A stretch of 7,889 nucleotides of DNA. Source: Chlamydiales bacterium. GTDB taxonomy: Bacteria; Chlamydiota; Chlamydiia; Chlamydiales; FEN-1388. The number at the start of each line of letters is the position of its first letter. The stretch's first letter is position 1. Positions 1-5,338 of this stretch are shown in pieces. The notes under the pieces are model-generated. The model had not been told where the DNA came from and did no database searches. It was given only the letters and a program-made list of their open reading frames with translations. Both the position numbers and the translations under genes were made by a program. The stretch spans positions 1 through 7,889 of the forward strand of contig JAJFUY010000220.1 of assembly GCA_021372185.1 (NCBI GenBank), given 5' to 3'.

Positions 1-1
1 A

Positions 2-1174
2 GCACTCGGAAGCCGGATGCCTATCATCGTTGTTCCTGCCATGCATCACGCGATGTTTCGTCATGCCGGAGTAATCGGAAATCTGGATCGTCTGAAATCA
101 TGGGGTATTCCGATCATTGGTCCCAGGATAGAAGAAGGCAAAGCAAAGATTGAACTAGTAGCATTATTTGCTCCAGAGCATGGCCTCTATGGCGACACTC
201 ATGCGGGACTTGCTGTTGCGTCATCAAAAACCGAAGAAGGGTTACCCATTCACAGCCTTCACGGTGTAACTCGCAGGCCAACAGCGCAGATGCTAAAGGG
301 CATCTCTCTACTTGTATTTGATATACAAGATCTTGGTGCACGATCCTATACCTATGCCTCTACACTCTTTTATACTATGGAGGAGGCCGCCAAACTAAAA
401 ATCCCCGTACTTGTGTTAGACAGACCAAATCCCATAAATGGCGTGATTGTTGATGGCCCCATGCTTGAAAAGGATCTACGCTCATTTGTTGGGTATATAG
501 ATGTTCCCTATTGCCACGGCATGACTATTGGCGAGTTAGCAAATCTATTTAATGAAGAATATAAAATTGGCTGTGACCTAAAAGTTATCTCTATGAGAGG
601 GTGGAAGCGTTGGATGAGTTTTGATGATACCGGCCTACACTGGATACCAACAAGCCCCAACATCCCCGAATCCTCAACGGCTGCATTTTACCCCATGACG
701 GGCTTTTTAGGTGATATGCGTTTTGTATCGATTGGTGTAGGCTACACACTCCCATTTAAAGTAATCGGCGCTCCTTGGATTAACCCTAGCAAGTTTTCTC
801 ACGCACTTAACGCAAAAAAACTCCCAGGTGTCCATTTTTATCCTTTTCGCTTTCAACCGGTAGGCGGATCTTTTATGGGAAAAGCTTGTAAGGGAACACT
901 CATAAAAGTGACAAATCGCCAAAGATTTCTACCAGTAACTACAGCCTATGCCATCATGAGCACATTAAAAGAGCTCTACCCCAAAGAAACAGCTAAAGCC
1001 ATACGCGATGTAAAATCAAAACCAGAAACATTCTTTAAGGCCTGCGGCACATACACAATTCTCGAGATGCTAGAAAAAGAAAAAGTTCCTTTTGCAAAAC
1101 TCACAACAATCCATGCCAAAGAACGCCAAAAATTCCTCGAAATCCGCAAAAAACACCTCAACCCCGACTACTAA
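2..1174 (+). CDS. Chimeric frame: CoaC/Dfp flavoprotein fragment fused to N-truncated DUF1343 (NamZ-like) protein, 5' partial
   Basis: The frame is open to the left edge, so the ATG at 17 need not be the start. Counting from it, residues 1-45 carry PAMHHAMFRH, a run of NLDRLKSWGI and then EEGKAKI. This matches the PAMN/PAMH substrate-clamp region of phosphopantothenoylcysteine decarboxylase-type flavoproteins, closest in my memory to the archaeal-like form. From about residue 46 (ELVALFAPEHGLYGD) to 385 the protein reads as DUF1343. It has the PEHG motif (E54, the position proposed as catalytic in B. subtilis NamZ, an exo-beta-N-acetylmuramidase), then FDIQDLGARSYTY, DRPNPI and PTSPNIP. The usual DUF1343 start, a first Rossmann strand of about 50 residues often behind a signal peptide, is missing. 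The join lies near 143-154 with no frameshift. It could be an in-frame deletion joining two genes (a pseudogene), an assembly chimera, or a true fusion. The DUF1343 assignment is firm; activity of this product is doubtful. Confidence 0.75.
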   Translation, partial: ALGSRMPIIVVPAMHHAMFRHAGVIGNLDRLKSWGIPIIGPRIEEGKAKIELVALFAPEHGLYGDTHAGLAVASSKTEEGLPIHSLHGVTRRPTAQMLKGISLLVFDIQDLGARSYTYASTLFYTMEEAAKLKIPVLVLDRPNPINGVIVDGPMLEKDLRSFVGYIDVPYCHGMTIGELANLFNEEYKIGCDLKVISMRGWKRWMSFDDTGLHWIPTSPNIPESSTAAFYPMTGFLGDMRFVSIGVGYTLPFKVIGAPWINPSKFSHALNAKKLPGVHFYPFRFQPVGGSFMGKACKGTLIKVTNRQRFLPVTTAYAIMSTLKELYPKETAKAIRDVKSKPETFFKACGTYTILEMLEKEKVPFAKLTTIHAKERQKFLEIRKKHLNPDY

Positions 1175-1200
1175 GAAAAAACTGATTGTTTTTGGTATTT

Positions 1201-1328
1201 TTCTCTCTGTATTCTCTCTGCGTCTCTGCGGTAAAAAATATAGACAACACACCATTACATAGAAAAAGTTATTGACGCTTTTTTAATACATTTTTCACCG
1301 CAGAGCCGCAGAGAGAATACAGAGAGAA
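1201..1328. repeat. Large imperfect palindrome (element 1)
   Basis: The left arm 1201-1242 pairs with the right arm 1287-1328: 42 positions with only three mismatches, including 22 consecutive perfect pairs (1201-1222 with 1307-1328). The spacer 1243-1286 is 44 nt. The arms are built from short words such as TTCTCTCTG repeated twice, then CGTCTCTGCGGT and an A run. It lies between the first reading frame and the groES operator. No T run follows the right arm, so it is not a standard terminator. It looks like an interspersed palindromic repeat; no coding capacity is evident. Confidence 0.85.
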
Positions 1329-1382
1329 TACGGAATTGGAAAATTGTATTTTTAAATAATCCAAGATTATGCCTTGCACAAA

Positions 1383-1409
1383 TTAGCAGTCGCGTCAATA
1401 GGTTGCTAA
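1383..1409 (+). promoter_or_regulatory. CIRCE-like operator (HrcA binding site) upstream of groESL
   Basis: TTAGCAGTC, nine bases, then GGTTGCTAA. The CIRCE consensus is TTAGCACTC-N9-GAGTGCTAA, so the left half has one difference and the right half two, with exact 9-nt spacing. It lies 70 nt before the chosen groES start. CIRCE is the operator of the heat-shock repressor HrcA in many bacteria, chlamydiae included, so the chaperonin operon is probably repressed by HrcA and induced by heat. I could not place a convincing promoter: TTGCAC (1374-1379) and TTGACG (1414-1419) are possible -35 boxes, but both lack a good -10 partner. Confidence 0.85.
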
Positions 1410-1478
1410 GTCGTTGACGAAAATGGGGCAAACCGGTACCTTTATTGCTTACTCTAACAATTCGAGGGGATGACACAC

Positions 1479-1772
1479 ATGATGAAATTGAAACCTTTAG
1501 GCAATCGCGTACTTGTTCAGCGATCAAAAGTTAAGACAACAAAAGGCGGCATTCTGCTTCCTGATACAGCACAAGAAAAACCAAAAATGGGCTCAATCAT
1601 CGCGTGCGGCCCCGGCAAAACAAATGATGACGGCCAAGTAGATGCTATGAGTGTAAAAGTGGGCGACGTTATTTTATTTGGCTCATATGCTGGCACACCT
1701 GTAAAAGACATGGGCGATGAAGATGAATTTCTCATTCTTTCTGAAGATGAAATTTTGGGCATAATCGAATAA
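1479..1772 (+). CDS. groES: Co-chaperonin GroES (Cpn10)
   Basis: GroES forms the heptameric lid that closes the GroEL folding chamber in the cytoplasm. From the chosen start the protein is 97 residues, normal for the family. It shows the N-terminal KPLGNRVLVQR strand, the mobile loop around GGILLPD (residues 23-29) that docks on GroEL, the roof-region glycines of ACGPGK, the VGDVILFGSYAGTPV strand pair, and the C-terminal LSEDEILGII. Start choice: an ATG at 1470 abuts the ribosome-binding sequence GAGGGG (1464-1469) and cannot use it; ATG 1479 lies nine bases from it and ATG 1482 twelve. I therefore prefer 1479. It is the first gene of a two-gene operon, 24 bases before groEL, below a CIRCE-like operator. 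Confidence 0.95.
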   Translation: MMKLKPLGNRVLVQRSKVKTTKGGILLPDTAQEKPKMGSIIACGPGKTNDDGQVDAMSVKVGDVILFGSYAGTPVKDMGDEDEFLILSEDEILGIIE

Positions 1773-1782
1773 CACCTCAACT

Positions 1783-1788
1783 AGGAGA
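1783..1788 (+). promoter_or_regulatory. Ribosome binding site of groEL
   Basis: AGGAGA lies eight bases before the groEL ATG at 1797. It is a strong Shine-Dalgarno sequence in the 24-base gap after the groES stop, consistent with independent, efficient initiation on the shared groESL message. Confidence 0.8.
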
Positions 1789-1796
1789 GAATTTAT

Positions 1797-3500
1797 ATGG
1801 CAAAGATGCTGCAATTTAATGAAGAGGCCTTAAAAGCACTCTCAAAAGGTGTTAAAACACTTGCTCGCGCAGTAAAAGTTACTCTTGGTCCAAAGGGCCG
1901 TAACGTTGTAATTAACAAGGGCCTAGGCGCGCCGCTATCTACAAAAGACGGCGTTACAGTTGCAAAAGAAGTAAACTTAAAAGATAAGTTCGAAAATTTA
2001 GGTGCGCAAATTGTAAAAGAAGCTGCTTCTAAAACATCTGACGTTGCAGGCGATGGCACAACTACTGCTATTGTTTTAGCTGAAGCCATCTTCCAAGCCG
2101 GCCTTAAGAACGTGTCAGCGGGCGCAAACCCTATGACCATTAAGCACGGCATTGAAAAAGCAGTCGCTGCTATCATAGAGGGATTAAATGACCTTGCAAC
2201 ACCAGTCTCAAGCTCAGAAGAAATTAAGCAGATTGCTCAAATTTCAGCTAATAACGACCCTGAAATTGGCAAAATTATTAGTGAAGCCATGGAAAAAGTG
2301 GGCAAAGACGGCATTATCACTGTAGCTGAAGCCAAAGGCATAGAAACACACCTAGAAGTAGTTGAAGGCATGCAGTTTGATAAAGGGTATCTATCACCAT
2401 ACTTTATCACAAATGGCGAGACTATGGCAGTTGAGCTTGATAACCCAGCTATCTTAATCACAGACAAAAAAATATCAACTTCTAAAGACCTTATCCCAAT
2501 CTTAGAAAAGGTTATGGAAAAAGGCCCAAGACCGTTTTTGATTATTGCTGATGACGTAGATGCTGATGCATTAGCCACGCTTGTAGTAAACAAACTAAAA
2601 GCAGGTCTTCCTGTTTGCGCTGTTAAAGCCCCAGGCTTTGGCGACCGCCGTAAAGCTATTTTACATGACATCGCCATACTCACAGGCGCTACCTTTATCA
2701 CAGAAGAAATTGGCCTTACACTAGAAGATGCGACACTTGATCAGCTTGGATCATGCAAAACTATCAAAGTAACAAAAGATGAAACAACGATCATCGACGG
2801 TTCTGGCGATAGCAGAATTATCCAAGATCGCGCACGTCAAATTAGAACAGAATTATCCAATAGCACCTCAAATTACGACAAAGAAAAGCTCGAAGAGCGC
2901 CTAGCGCGCCTTGCTGGCGGTGTTGCAGTAATTAATGTGGGCGCAGCTACAGAAACTGAGCTTAAAGAGAAAAAAGCCCGCGTAGAAGATGCTCTGCACG
3001 CAACACGTGCTGCAGTTGCTGAAGGCATTGTGCCAGGTGGTGGCGTAGCAATTTTACGCGCTATTAGCAAGCTAGACACGCTAAAGCTCACAGGTGATGA
3101 AGCAATTGGCGTTGCAATTGTGCGCCAAGCCGCATTTGAACCAGCTACAGCCATTGCAAACAACTGCGGCAAACAAGGCCAGCTAGTTGCAGAAAAAATC
3201 TATGAAGCTAAAGGCGCATATGGCTATAACGGCCTTACAGACCAGTTTGGAGACCTTGTAAAAGAAGGCGTAATTGACCCAGTACAAGTAACCAAAACAG
3301 CGCTCATCAACGCAGCCTCAATTGCAGCCATGCTCTTGACCACTGCCTGCATGATCACAGACAAGCCACAGAAAAAACCAGCTCTAGGCGCAAATGCTAT
3401 GGGTGGCATGGGTGGCATGGGTGGTATGGGTATGGGTGGAATGGGAGGTATGGGTGGTATGGGGATGGGAGGTATGGGTGGTATGGACATGGATTACTAA
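1797..3500 (+). CDS. groEL: Chaperonin GroEL (Cpn60) with extended GGM tail
   Basis: ATP-driven folding chaperonin of the cytoplasm, forming double heptameric rings capped by GroES. The protein has 567 residues. Equatorial-domain ATP-site motifs are present: TLGPKGRNVV (29-38), TKDGVTVA with D51, and GDGTTT (85-90). The apical domain spans roughly 190-375. The hydrolysis aspartate D398 sits in VEDALHATRAA, at the same number as in E. coli, followed by the family signature AAVAEGIVPGGG. The C-terminus (about 536-563) is a GGM/GM-rich tail of some 28 residues ending MDMDY, about twice the E. coli tail; such tails line the chamber floor. All key residues look intact, so it should be a working chaperonin. 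Environmental chlamydiae often carry several GroELs; this copy, with groES and CIRCE, looks like the main one, though paralogues outside the window cannot be judged. Confidence 0.98.
   Translation: MAKMLQFNEEALKALSKGVKTLARAVKVTLGPKGRNVVINKGLGAPLSTKDGVTVAKEVNLKDKFENLGAQIVKEAASKTSDVAGDGTTTAIVLAEAIFQAGLKNVSAGANPMTIKHGIEKAVAAIIEGLNDLATPVSSSEEIKQIAQISANNDPEIGKIISEAMEKVGKDGIITVAEAKGIETHLEVVEGMQFDKGYLSPYFITNGETMAVELDNPAILITDKKISTSKDLIPILEKVMEKGPRPFLIIADDVDADALATLVVNKLKAGLPVCAVKAPGFGDRRKAILHDIAILTGATFITEEIGLTLEDATLDQLGSCKTIKVTKDETTIIDGSGDSRIIQDRARQIRTELSNSTSNYDKEKLEERLARLAGGVAVINVGAATETELKEKKARVEDALHATRAAVAEGIVPGGGVAILRAISKLDTLKLTGDEAIGVAIVRQAAFEPATAIANNCGKQGQLVAEKIYEAKGAYGYNGLTDQFGDLVKEGVIDPVQVTKTALINAASIAAMLLTTACMITDKPQKKPALGANAMGGMGGMGGMGMGGMGGMGGMGMGGMGGMDMDY
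3399..3489 (+). repeat. GGM-coding tandem repeat in groEL 3' end
   Basis: About ten near-identical GGTGGNATG units, interrupted twice by a lone GGT/GGG-ATG, encode the flexible Gly-Gly-Met tail of GroEL. Tandem units like these can change copy number by slippage, which would lengthen or shorten the tail without breaking the frame. Confidence 0.85.
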
Positions 3501-3518
3501 CCACAATGTATTAAATCC

Positions 3519-3558
3519 AAAAAGGCTGAAGCTCTATAGCTTCGGCCTTTTTATTTTA
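3519..3558 (+). terminator. Intrinsic terminator of the groESL operon
   Basis: AAAAAGGCTGAAGC (3519-3532), a six-base loop TCTATA, and GCTTCGGCCTTTTT (3539-3552) form a 14-bp stem with one G-T wobble, followed by a T-rich tail to 3558. It starts 18 bases after the groEL stop. The A run before and T run after make it potentially bidirectional, but only plus-strand genes flank it. Confidence 0.92.
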
Positions 3559-3570
3559 TGAGGAAAAAGA

Positions 3571-3816
3571 ATGCCTACGTATTGCTACAGATGCCAATCG
3601 TGCAACAAAGAACAAGAAATTGTCCAAAAGATGTCAGATGAGCCTATCAAAGAGTGCCCATTTTGCCATCAAGAGGCTTTTAAACGCGTTCCGCCGAAGC
3701 AAGTATCCATCCAGTTTAAAGGCTCAGGCTTTTACATCACTGACTACACCAAGAAAAACACCCCAGATGGCGGTGGCTGCGGCAACGGGTCATGCGGCAA
3801 CAAAGGCTGTCACTAA
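3571..3816 (+). CDS. FmdB-family small zinc-ribbon protein
   Basis: An 81-residue protein with the FmdB-type zinc ribbon. It starts MPTYCYRCQSC, followed by MSDEPIKECPFC, so the metal is probably held by C8/C11 and C29/C32. The later KGSGFYITDY is the conserved segment after the ribbon in this family. C5 is an extra cysteine where I remember a Glu or similar, and the tail CGNGSCGNKGC (70-80) adds three more plus a terminal His. The family is often labelled a formamidase or transcription regulator, but its role is not well established; nucleic-acid or protein binding is an inference. GAGGA (3560-3564), six bases before the ATG, is a good ribosome site and follows directly on the groESL terminator, so expression may depend on read-through or on an unseen promoter. 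Confidence 0.88.
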   Translation: MPTYCYRCQSCNKEQEIVQKMSDEPIKECPFCHQEAFKRVPPKQVSIQFKGSGFYITDYTKKNTPDGGGCGNGSCGNKGCH

Positions 3817-3836
3817 AAAAGCTTCGTAGACAAAAA

Positions 3837-3991
3837 GTGTGTGATTTTTCAACGCAAAGGAGCAACAAAAGGCGCAAAGACGCAAAGGAAGCTTCTCCGG
3901 TTAAAAATCTATTTTTATAAAACTATTTTTTGTTTTTCTTTGCGTCTTTGCGTCTTTTGTTGCTTCTTTGCGTTAAAAAAAAATCACACAC
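3837..3991. repeat. Large imperfect palindrome (element 2)
   Basis: The left arm 3837-3890 pairs with the right arm 3935-3991. Perfect blocks are 3837-3844 with 3984-3991, 3851-3859 with 3966-3974, 3861-3871 with 3954-3964, and 3873-3887 with 3938-3952. They are separated only by single G-T pairs and a three-base difference in the A/T run. The loop is about 3891-3934 (44 nt). The arms contain the word CTTTGCG several times. Together with its flanks it fills most of the gap between the zinc-ribbon gene and the tRNA promoter. It is not followed by a T run on the plus strand. Confidence 0.88.
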
Positions 3992-4044
3992 CTGAAAATC
4001 TTACGACCTTTCAGAAACATATTTCAGCTGCTGCAAATTAGTCA

Positions 4045-4073
4045 TGGTCAAAAAAGAGCCGTTTTTGTATGAT
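4045..4073 (+). promoter_or_regulatory. Predicted promoter for tRNA-Arg
   Basis: TGGTCA (4045-4050), a 17-base spacer and TATGAT (4068-4073) resemble a sigma-70-type promoter, matching 4/6 and 5/6 of the consensus boxes. Transcription would begin around 4080, a few bases before the tRNA. This is inferred from pattern only. Confidence 0.55.
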
Positions 4074-4086
4074 ATTGGTCTCTTAT

Positions 4087-4160
4087 GCACTGGTAGCTCA
4101 GCTGGATAGAGTACCTGGCTACGAACCAGGTGGTCAGAGGTTCGAATCCTCTCCAGTGCA
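4087..4160 (+). tRNA. tRNA-Arg (anticodon ACG)
   Basis: A complete cloverleaf of 74 bases. The acceptor arm GCACTGG (4087-4093) pairs with CCAGTGC (4153-4159), with discriminator A4160. The D arm contains AGCTCAGCTGGATAGAG. The anticodon stem CCTGG/CCAGG encloses the loop CTACGAA, with anticodon ACG at 4121-4123. The T arm is AGAGG-TTCGAAT-CCTCT. CCA is not encoded. A34 is expected to be deaminated to inosine by TadA so that it reads CGU, CGC and CGA. The hydrolase gene starts 27 bases downstream with no terminator between, so a joint transcript processed by RNases is likely. Confidence 0.97.
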
Positions 4161-4187
4161 AATTGTCAAACAGCTTTACAGGCAAAT

Positions 4188-4832
4188 ATGCCAAGCTATT
4201 CCAAAACAAACATAGATATCGTAAGCTTCCCCTCTGGGGCCCTTGGCACCAATGCCTATTTGGTTATTTGCAAAAAAACCAATAAAGCTGCCCTCATAGA
4301 TGCCCCAGAAGATAGTTTACTTAAAATAACTAGGGAATGCCAAAAACGCGCCTGCACGCTTGAAAAGCTCATTCTTACCCACTCTCACTGGGATCATATC
4401 GCAGAAGCTAGCCTCTATAAAATGCCTGCCTACATACACCCAGAAGATGCCTATAATTTAAAAAGCCCCGGATCTGACAAGCTTAAGAGCTGGCTCTCAA
4501 TTGAAGGCGTTGAGCCTACAGGCTATCTCAAAGAAGGGGATGTTGTACATATTGGCGATAGCTCTTGGGAGATTATTCACACCCCAGGACACTCTCCTGG
4601 TGGCATATGCCTATACTGTGAAGAAGAAGGGGTGCTCATTTCCGGTGACACACTCTTTAAAGGCAGCCTTGGCCGTATTGACCTTCCTACATCAGAGCCA
4701 GAACGTATGTGGCCCTCATTAAAAAAGCTAAGCTTTTTGCCCAAAGAAACTCAAGTGTTTCCAGGTCACGGTGCCCCCACCACAATTGGCGCTGAAAACT
4801 GGCTGGCTAATGCTGAGCAGATCTTCCAGTGA
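4188..4832 (+). CDS. Metallo-beta-lactamase-fold hydrolase (YcbL / glyoxalase II-like)
   Basis: A 214-residue single-domain enzyme, the size of YcbL-type hydrolases. The metal-binding set is complete: HSHWDH at 65-70 (H65, H67, D69, H70), H135 in TPGHSPGG, D154 in ISGDTLFKGSLGR, and H194 in FPGHG. Together these bind two metal ions, usually zinc, in the alpha-beta/beta-alpha fold. The G-R-x-D after the aspartate is typical of the glyoxalase II/YcbL branch, which hydrolyses thioesters such as S-lactoylglutathione or related substrates; the actual substrate cannot be told from sequence. It lacks the C-terminal substrate domain of true GloB. The ribosome site is weak (AGG at 4180-4182). It lies just after tRNA-Arg, and its last 26 bases overlap the convergent gene on the other strand. 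Confidence 0.92.
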   Translation: MPSYSKTNIDIVSFPSGALGTNAYLVICKKTNKAALIDAPEDSLLKITRECQKRACTLEKLILTHSHWDHIAEASLYKMPAYIHPEDAYNLKSPGSDKLKSWLSIEGVEPTGYLKEGDVVHIGDSSWEIIHTPGHSPGGICLYCEEEGVLISGDTLFKGSLGRIDLPTSEPERMWPSLKKLSFLPKETQVFPGHGAPTTIGAENWLANAEQIFQ

Positions 4833-5211
4833 TAAAATCATAAAAATCAGACTCGGTCATAATAAGAAAACTATGCCGATCTTGGCACAATTTAGCACCC
4901 TCGTCAATAAGCTCAAGACTTGCCACCCCGGGCAAAAAGAGAGCTTTAAGGGTAATGACAGCTGTGTGAGCTTGTTTCAACAGTCTAAATCCAAAGCTAT
5001 AATCAGGTAGGCTTACACCCTCTTCACGTACTCTATAGTACATAATGGGTGTTCCGTAACAAAGAGTCTGCATAGCAAAATGAAGGCCGTAGGCATCTTC
5101 TGGTGCATGGCCAAGGTGAGTAAACAAATCAATAGGTTTGCGACAAAAGTAGAGGGTGTCATATGCGCCTTTTTCTGCTTGGCCAAAAAGTGCTACAACA
5201 GGTGTTTGCAT
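4807..5211 (-). CDS. Conserved-looking protein of unknown function
   Basis: A 134-residue soluble protein that I cannot assign to a named family. It begins MQTPVVALFGQAEKGAYDT, then LYFCRKPIDLFTHLG, followed by APEDAYGLHFAMQTLCYG, a strand-like PIMYYRVREEGVSLPDY, ALFLPGVAS, and near the end SFLIMTESDFYDF. The alternating strand/helix look suggests a small alpha/beta fold; there is no signal peptide or membrane segment. I have a faint memory of similar hypothetical proteins in chlamydiae but cannot confirm it. It is very likely real: AGGAGGT (5226 to 5220 on the minus strand) sits eight bases before the ATG, and the gene follows eno on the same strand 127 bases downstream. Its 3' end overlaps the convergent hydrolase gene by 26 bases. 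Confidence 0.82.
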   Translation of the reverse strand: MQTPVVALFGQAEKGAYDTLYFCRKPIDLFTHLGHAPEDAYGLHFAMQTLCYGTPIMYYRVREEGVSLPDYSFGFRLLKQAHTAVITLKALFLPGVASLELIDEGAKLCQDRHSFLIMTESDFYDFITGRSAQH

Positions 5212-5219
5212 ACTAATAC

Positions 5220-5226
5220 ACCTCCT
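5220..5226 (-). promoter_or_regulatory. Strong ribosome binding site of the unknown gene
   Basis: Read on the minus strand this is AGGAGGT, a near-full Shine-Dalgarno match, eight bases before the ATG at 5211. It fixes the start of the 134-residue protein and supports it as a real gene. Confidence 0.8.
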
Positions 5227-5234
5227 AATAAATA

Positions 5235-5305
5235 TCTCTTAATCTCAATCTTGATCTAATTCACAGCGTCCATGTAAAAAACAGATTAGGATTAAGATTA
5301 AGAGA
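5235..5305. repeat. Palindrome (element 3) between eno and the unknown gene
   Basis: The left arm 5235-5257 pairs with the right arm 5283-5305: 23 positions with one mismatch and two G-T pairs, around a 25-base loop. The arms are AT-rich and made of the repeated word TTAATC or variants. In the direction of eno transcription it lies after the eno stop and ends nine bases before the ribosome site of the next gene. The trailing sequence TATTTATT is not a clear terminator tail, so it may stabilise or regulate the message or be an interspersed repeat. Confidence 0.75.
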
Positions 5306-5324
5306 AAACACCCCTCACACTTTA

Positions 5325-5330
5325 ATTATA
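5325..5330 (-). promoter_or_regulatory. Possible -10 box upstream of the unknown gene
   Basis: On the minus strand this reads TATAAT, an exact -10 hexamer preceded by TGTGA, just after the eno stop codon. No good -35 box is found at the usual distance: the best, TTCAAA, is spaced only 14 bases away. It could drive separate transcription of the 134-residue gene through palindrome element 3. In an AT-rich stretch a chance match is quite possible. Confidence 0.35.
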
Positions 5331-5338
5331 TCACAAAT

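Noticed and set aside
1201..1328. Palindrome 1 as a CRISPR fragment or Rho-independent terminator
   Set aside because: There are no regularly spaced direct repeats with unique spacers, and no T run follows the stem on either strand in a position to end a flanking gene.
1344..1372. TTGTAT with GATTAT or TTATGC as a groES promoter
   Set aside because: The spacing or box match is too poor (15-base spacer or about 1/6 match) in an AT-rich region to list as a feature.
1255..1527. A 90-codon minus-strand open frame
   Set aside because: It crosses the right arm of palindrome 1, the CIRCE operator and the start of groES on the opposite strand; the product shows no family features.
3224..3490. Minus-strand open frame with a Pro-Ile/Pro-Met-rich product
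   Set aside because: It is the antisense of the groEL GGM repeat; the IPPIPP pattern is only the reverse complement of those codons.
3841..4041. A 66-codon plus-strand open frame
   Set aside because: It lies almost wholly across palindrome element 2 and its product is low-complexity (runs of F, L, C from the repeated words). It has no ribosome site or recognisable motif.
4087..4160. tRNA-Arg as an integration (att) site of a mobile element
   Set aside because: No integrase gene and no duplicated tRNA 3' end were seen in the window.
5235..5305. Palindrome 3 as the eno terminator
   Set aside because: The stem is AT-rich with a long loop, and the sequence after it (TATTTATTAGG) lacks a proper T tract, so a terminator call is not supported.
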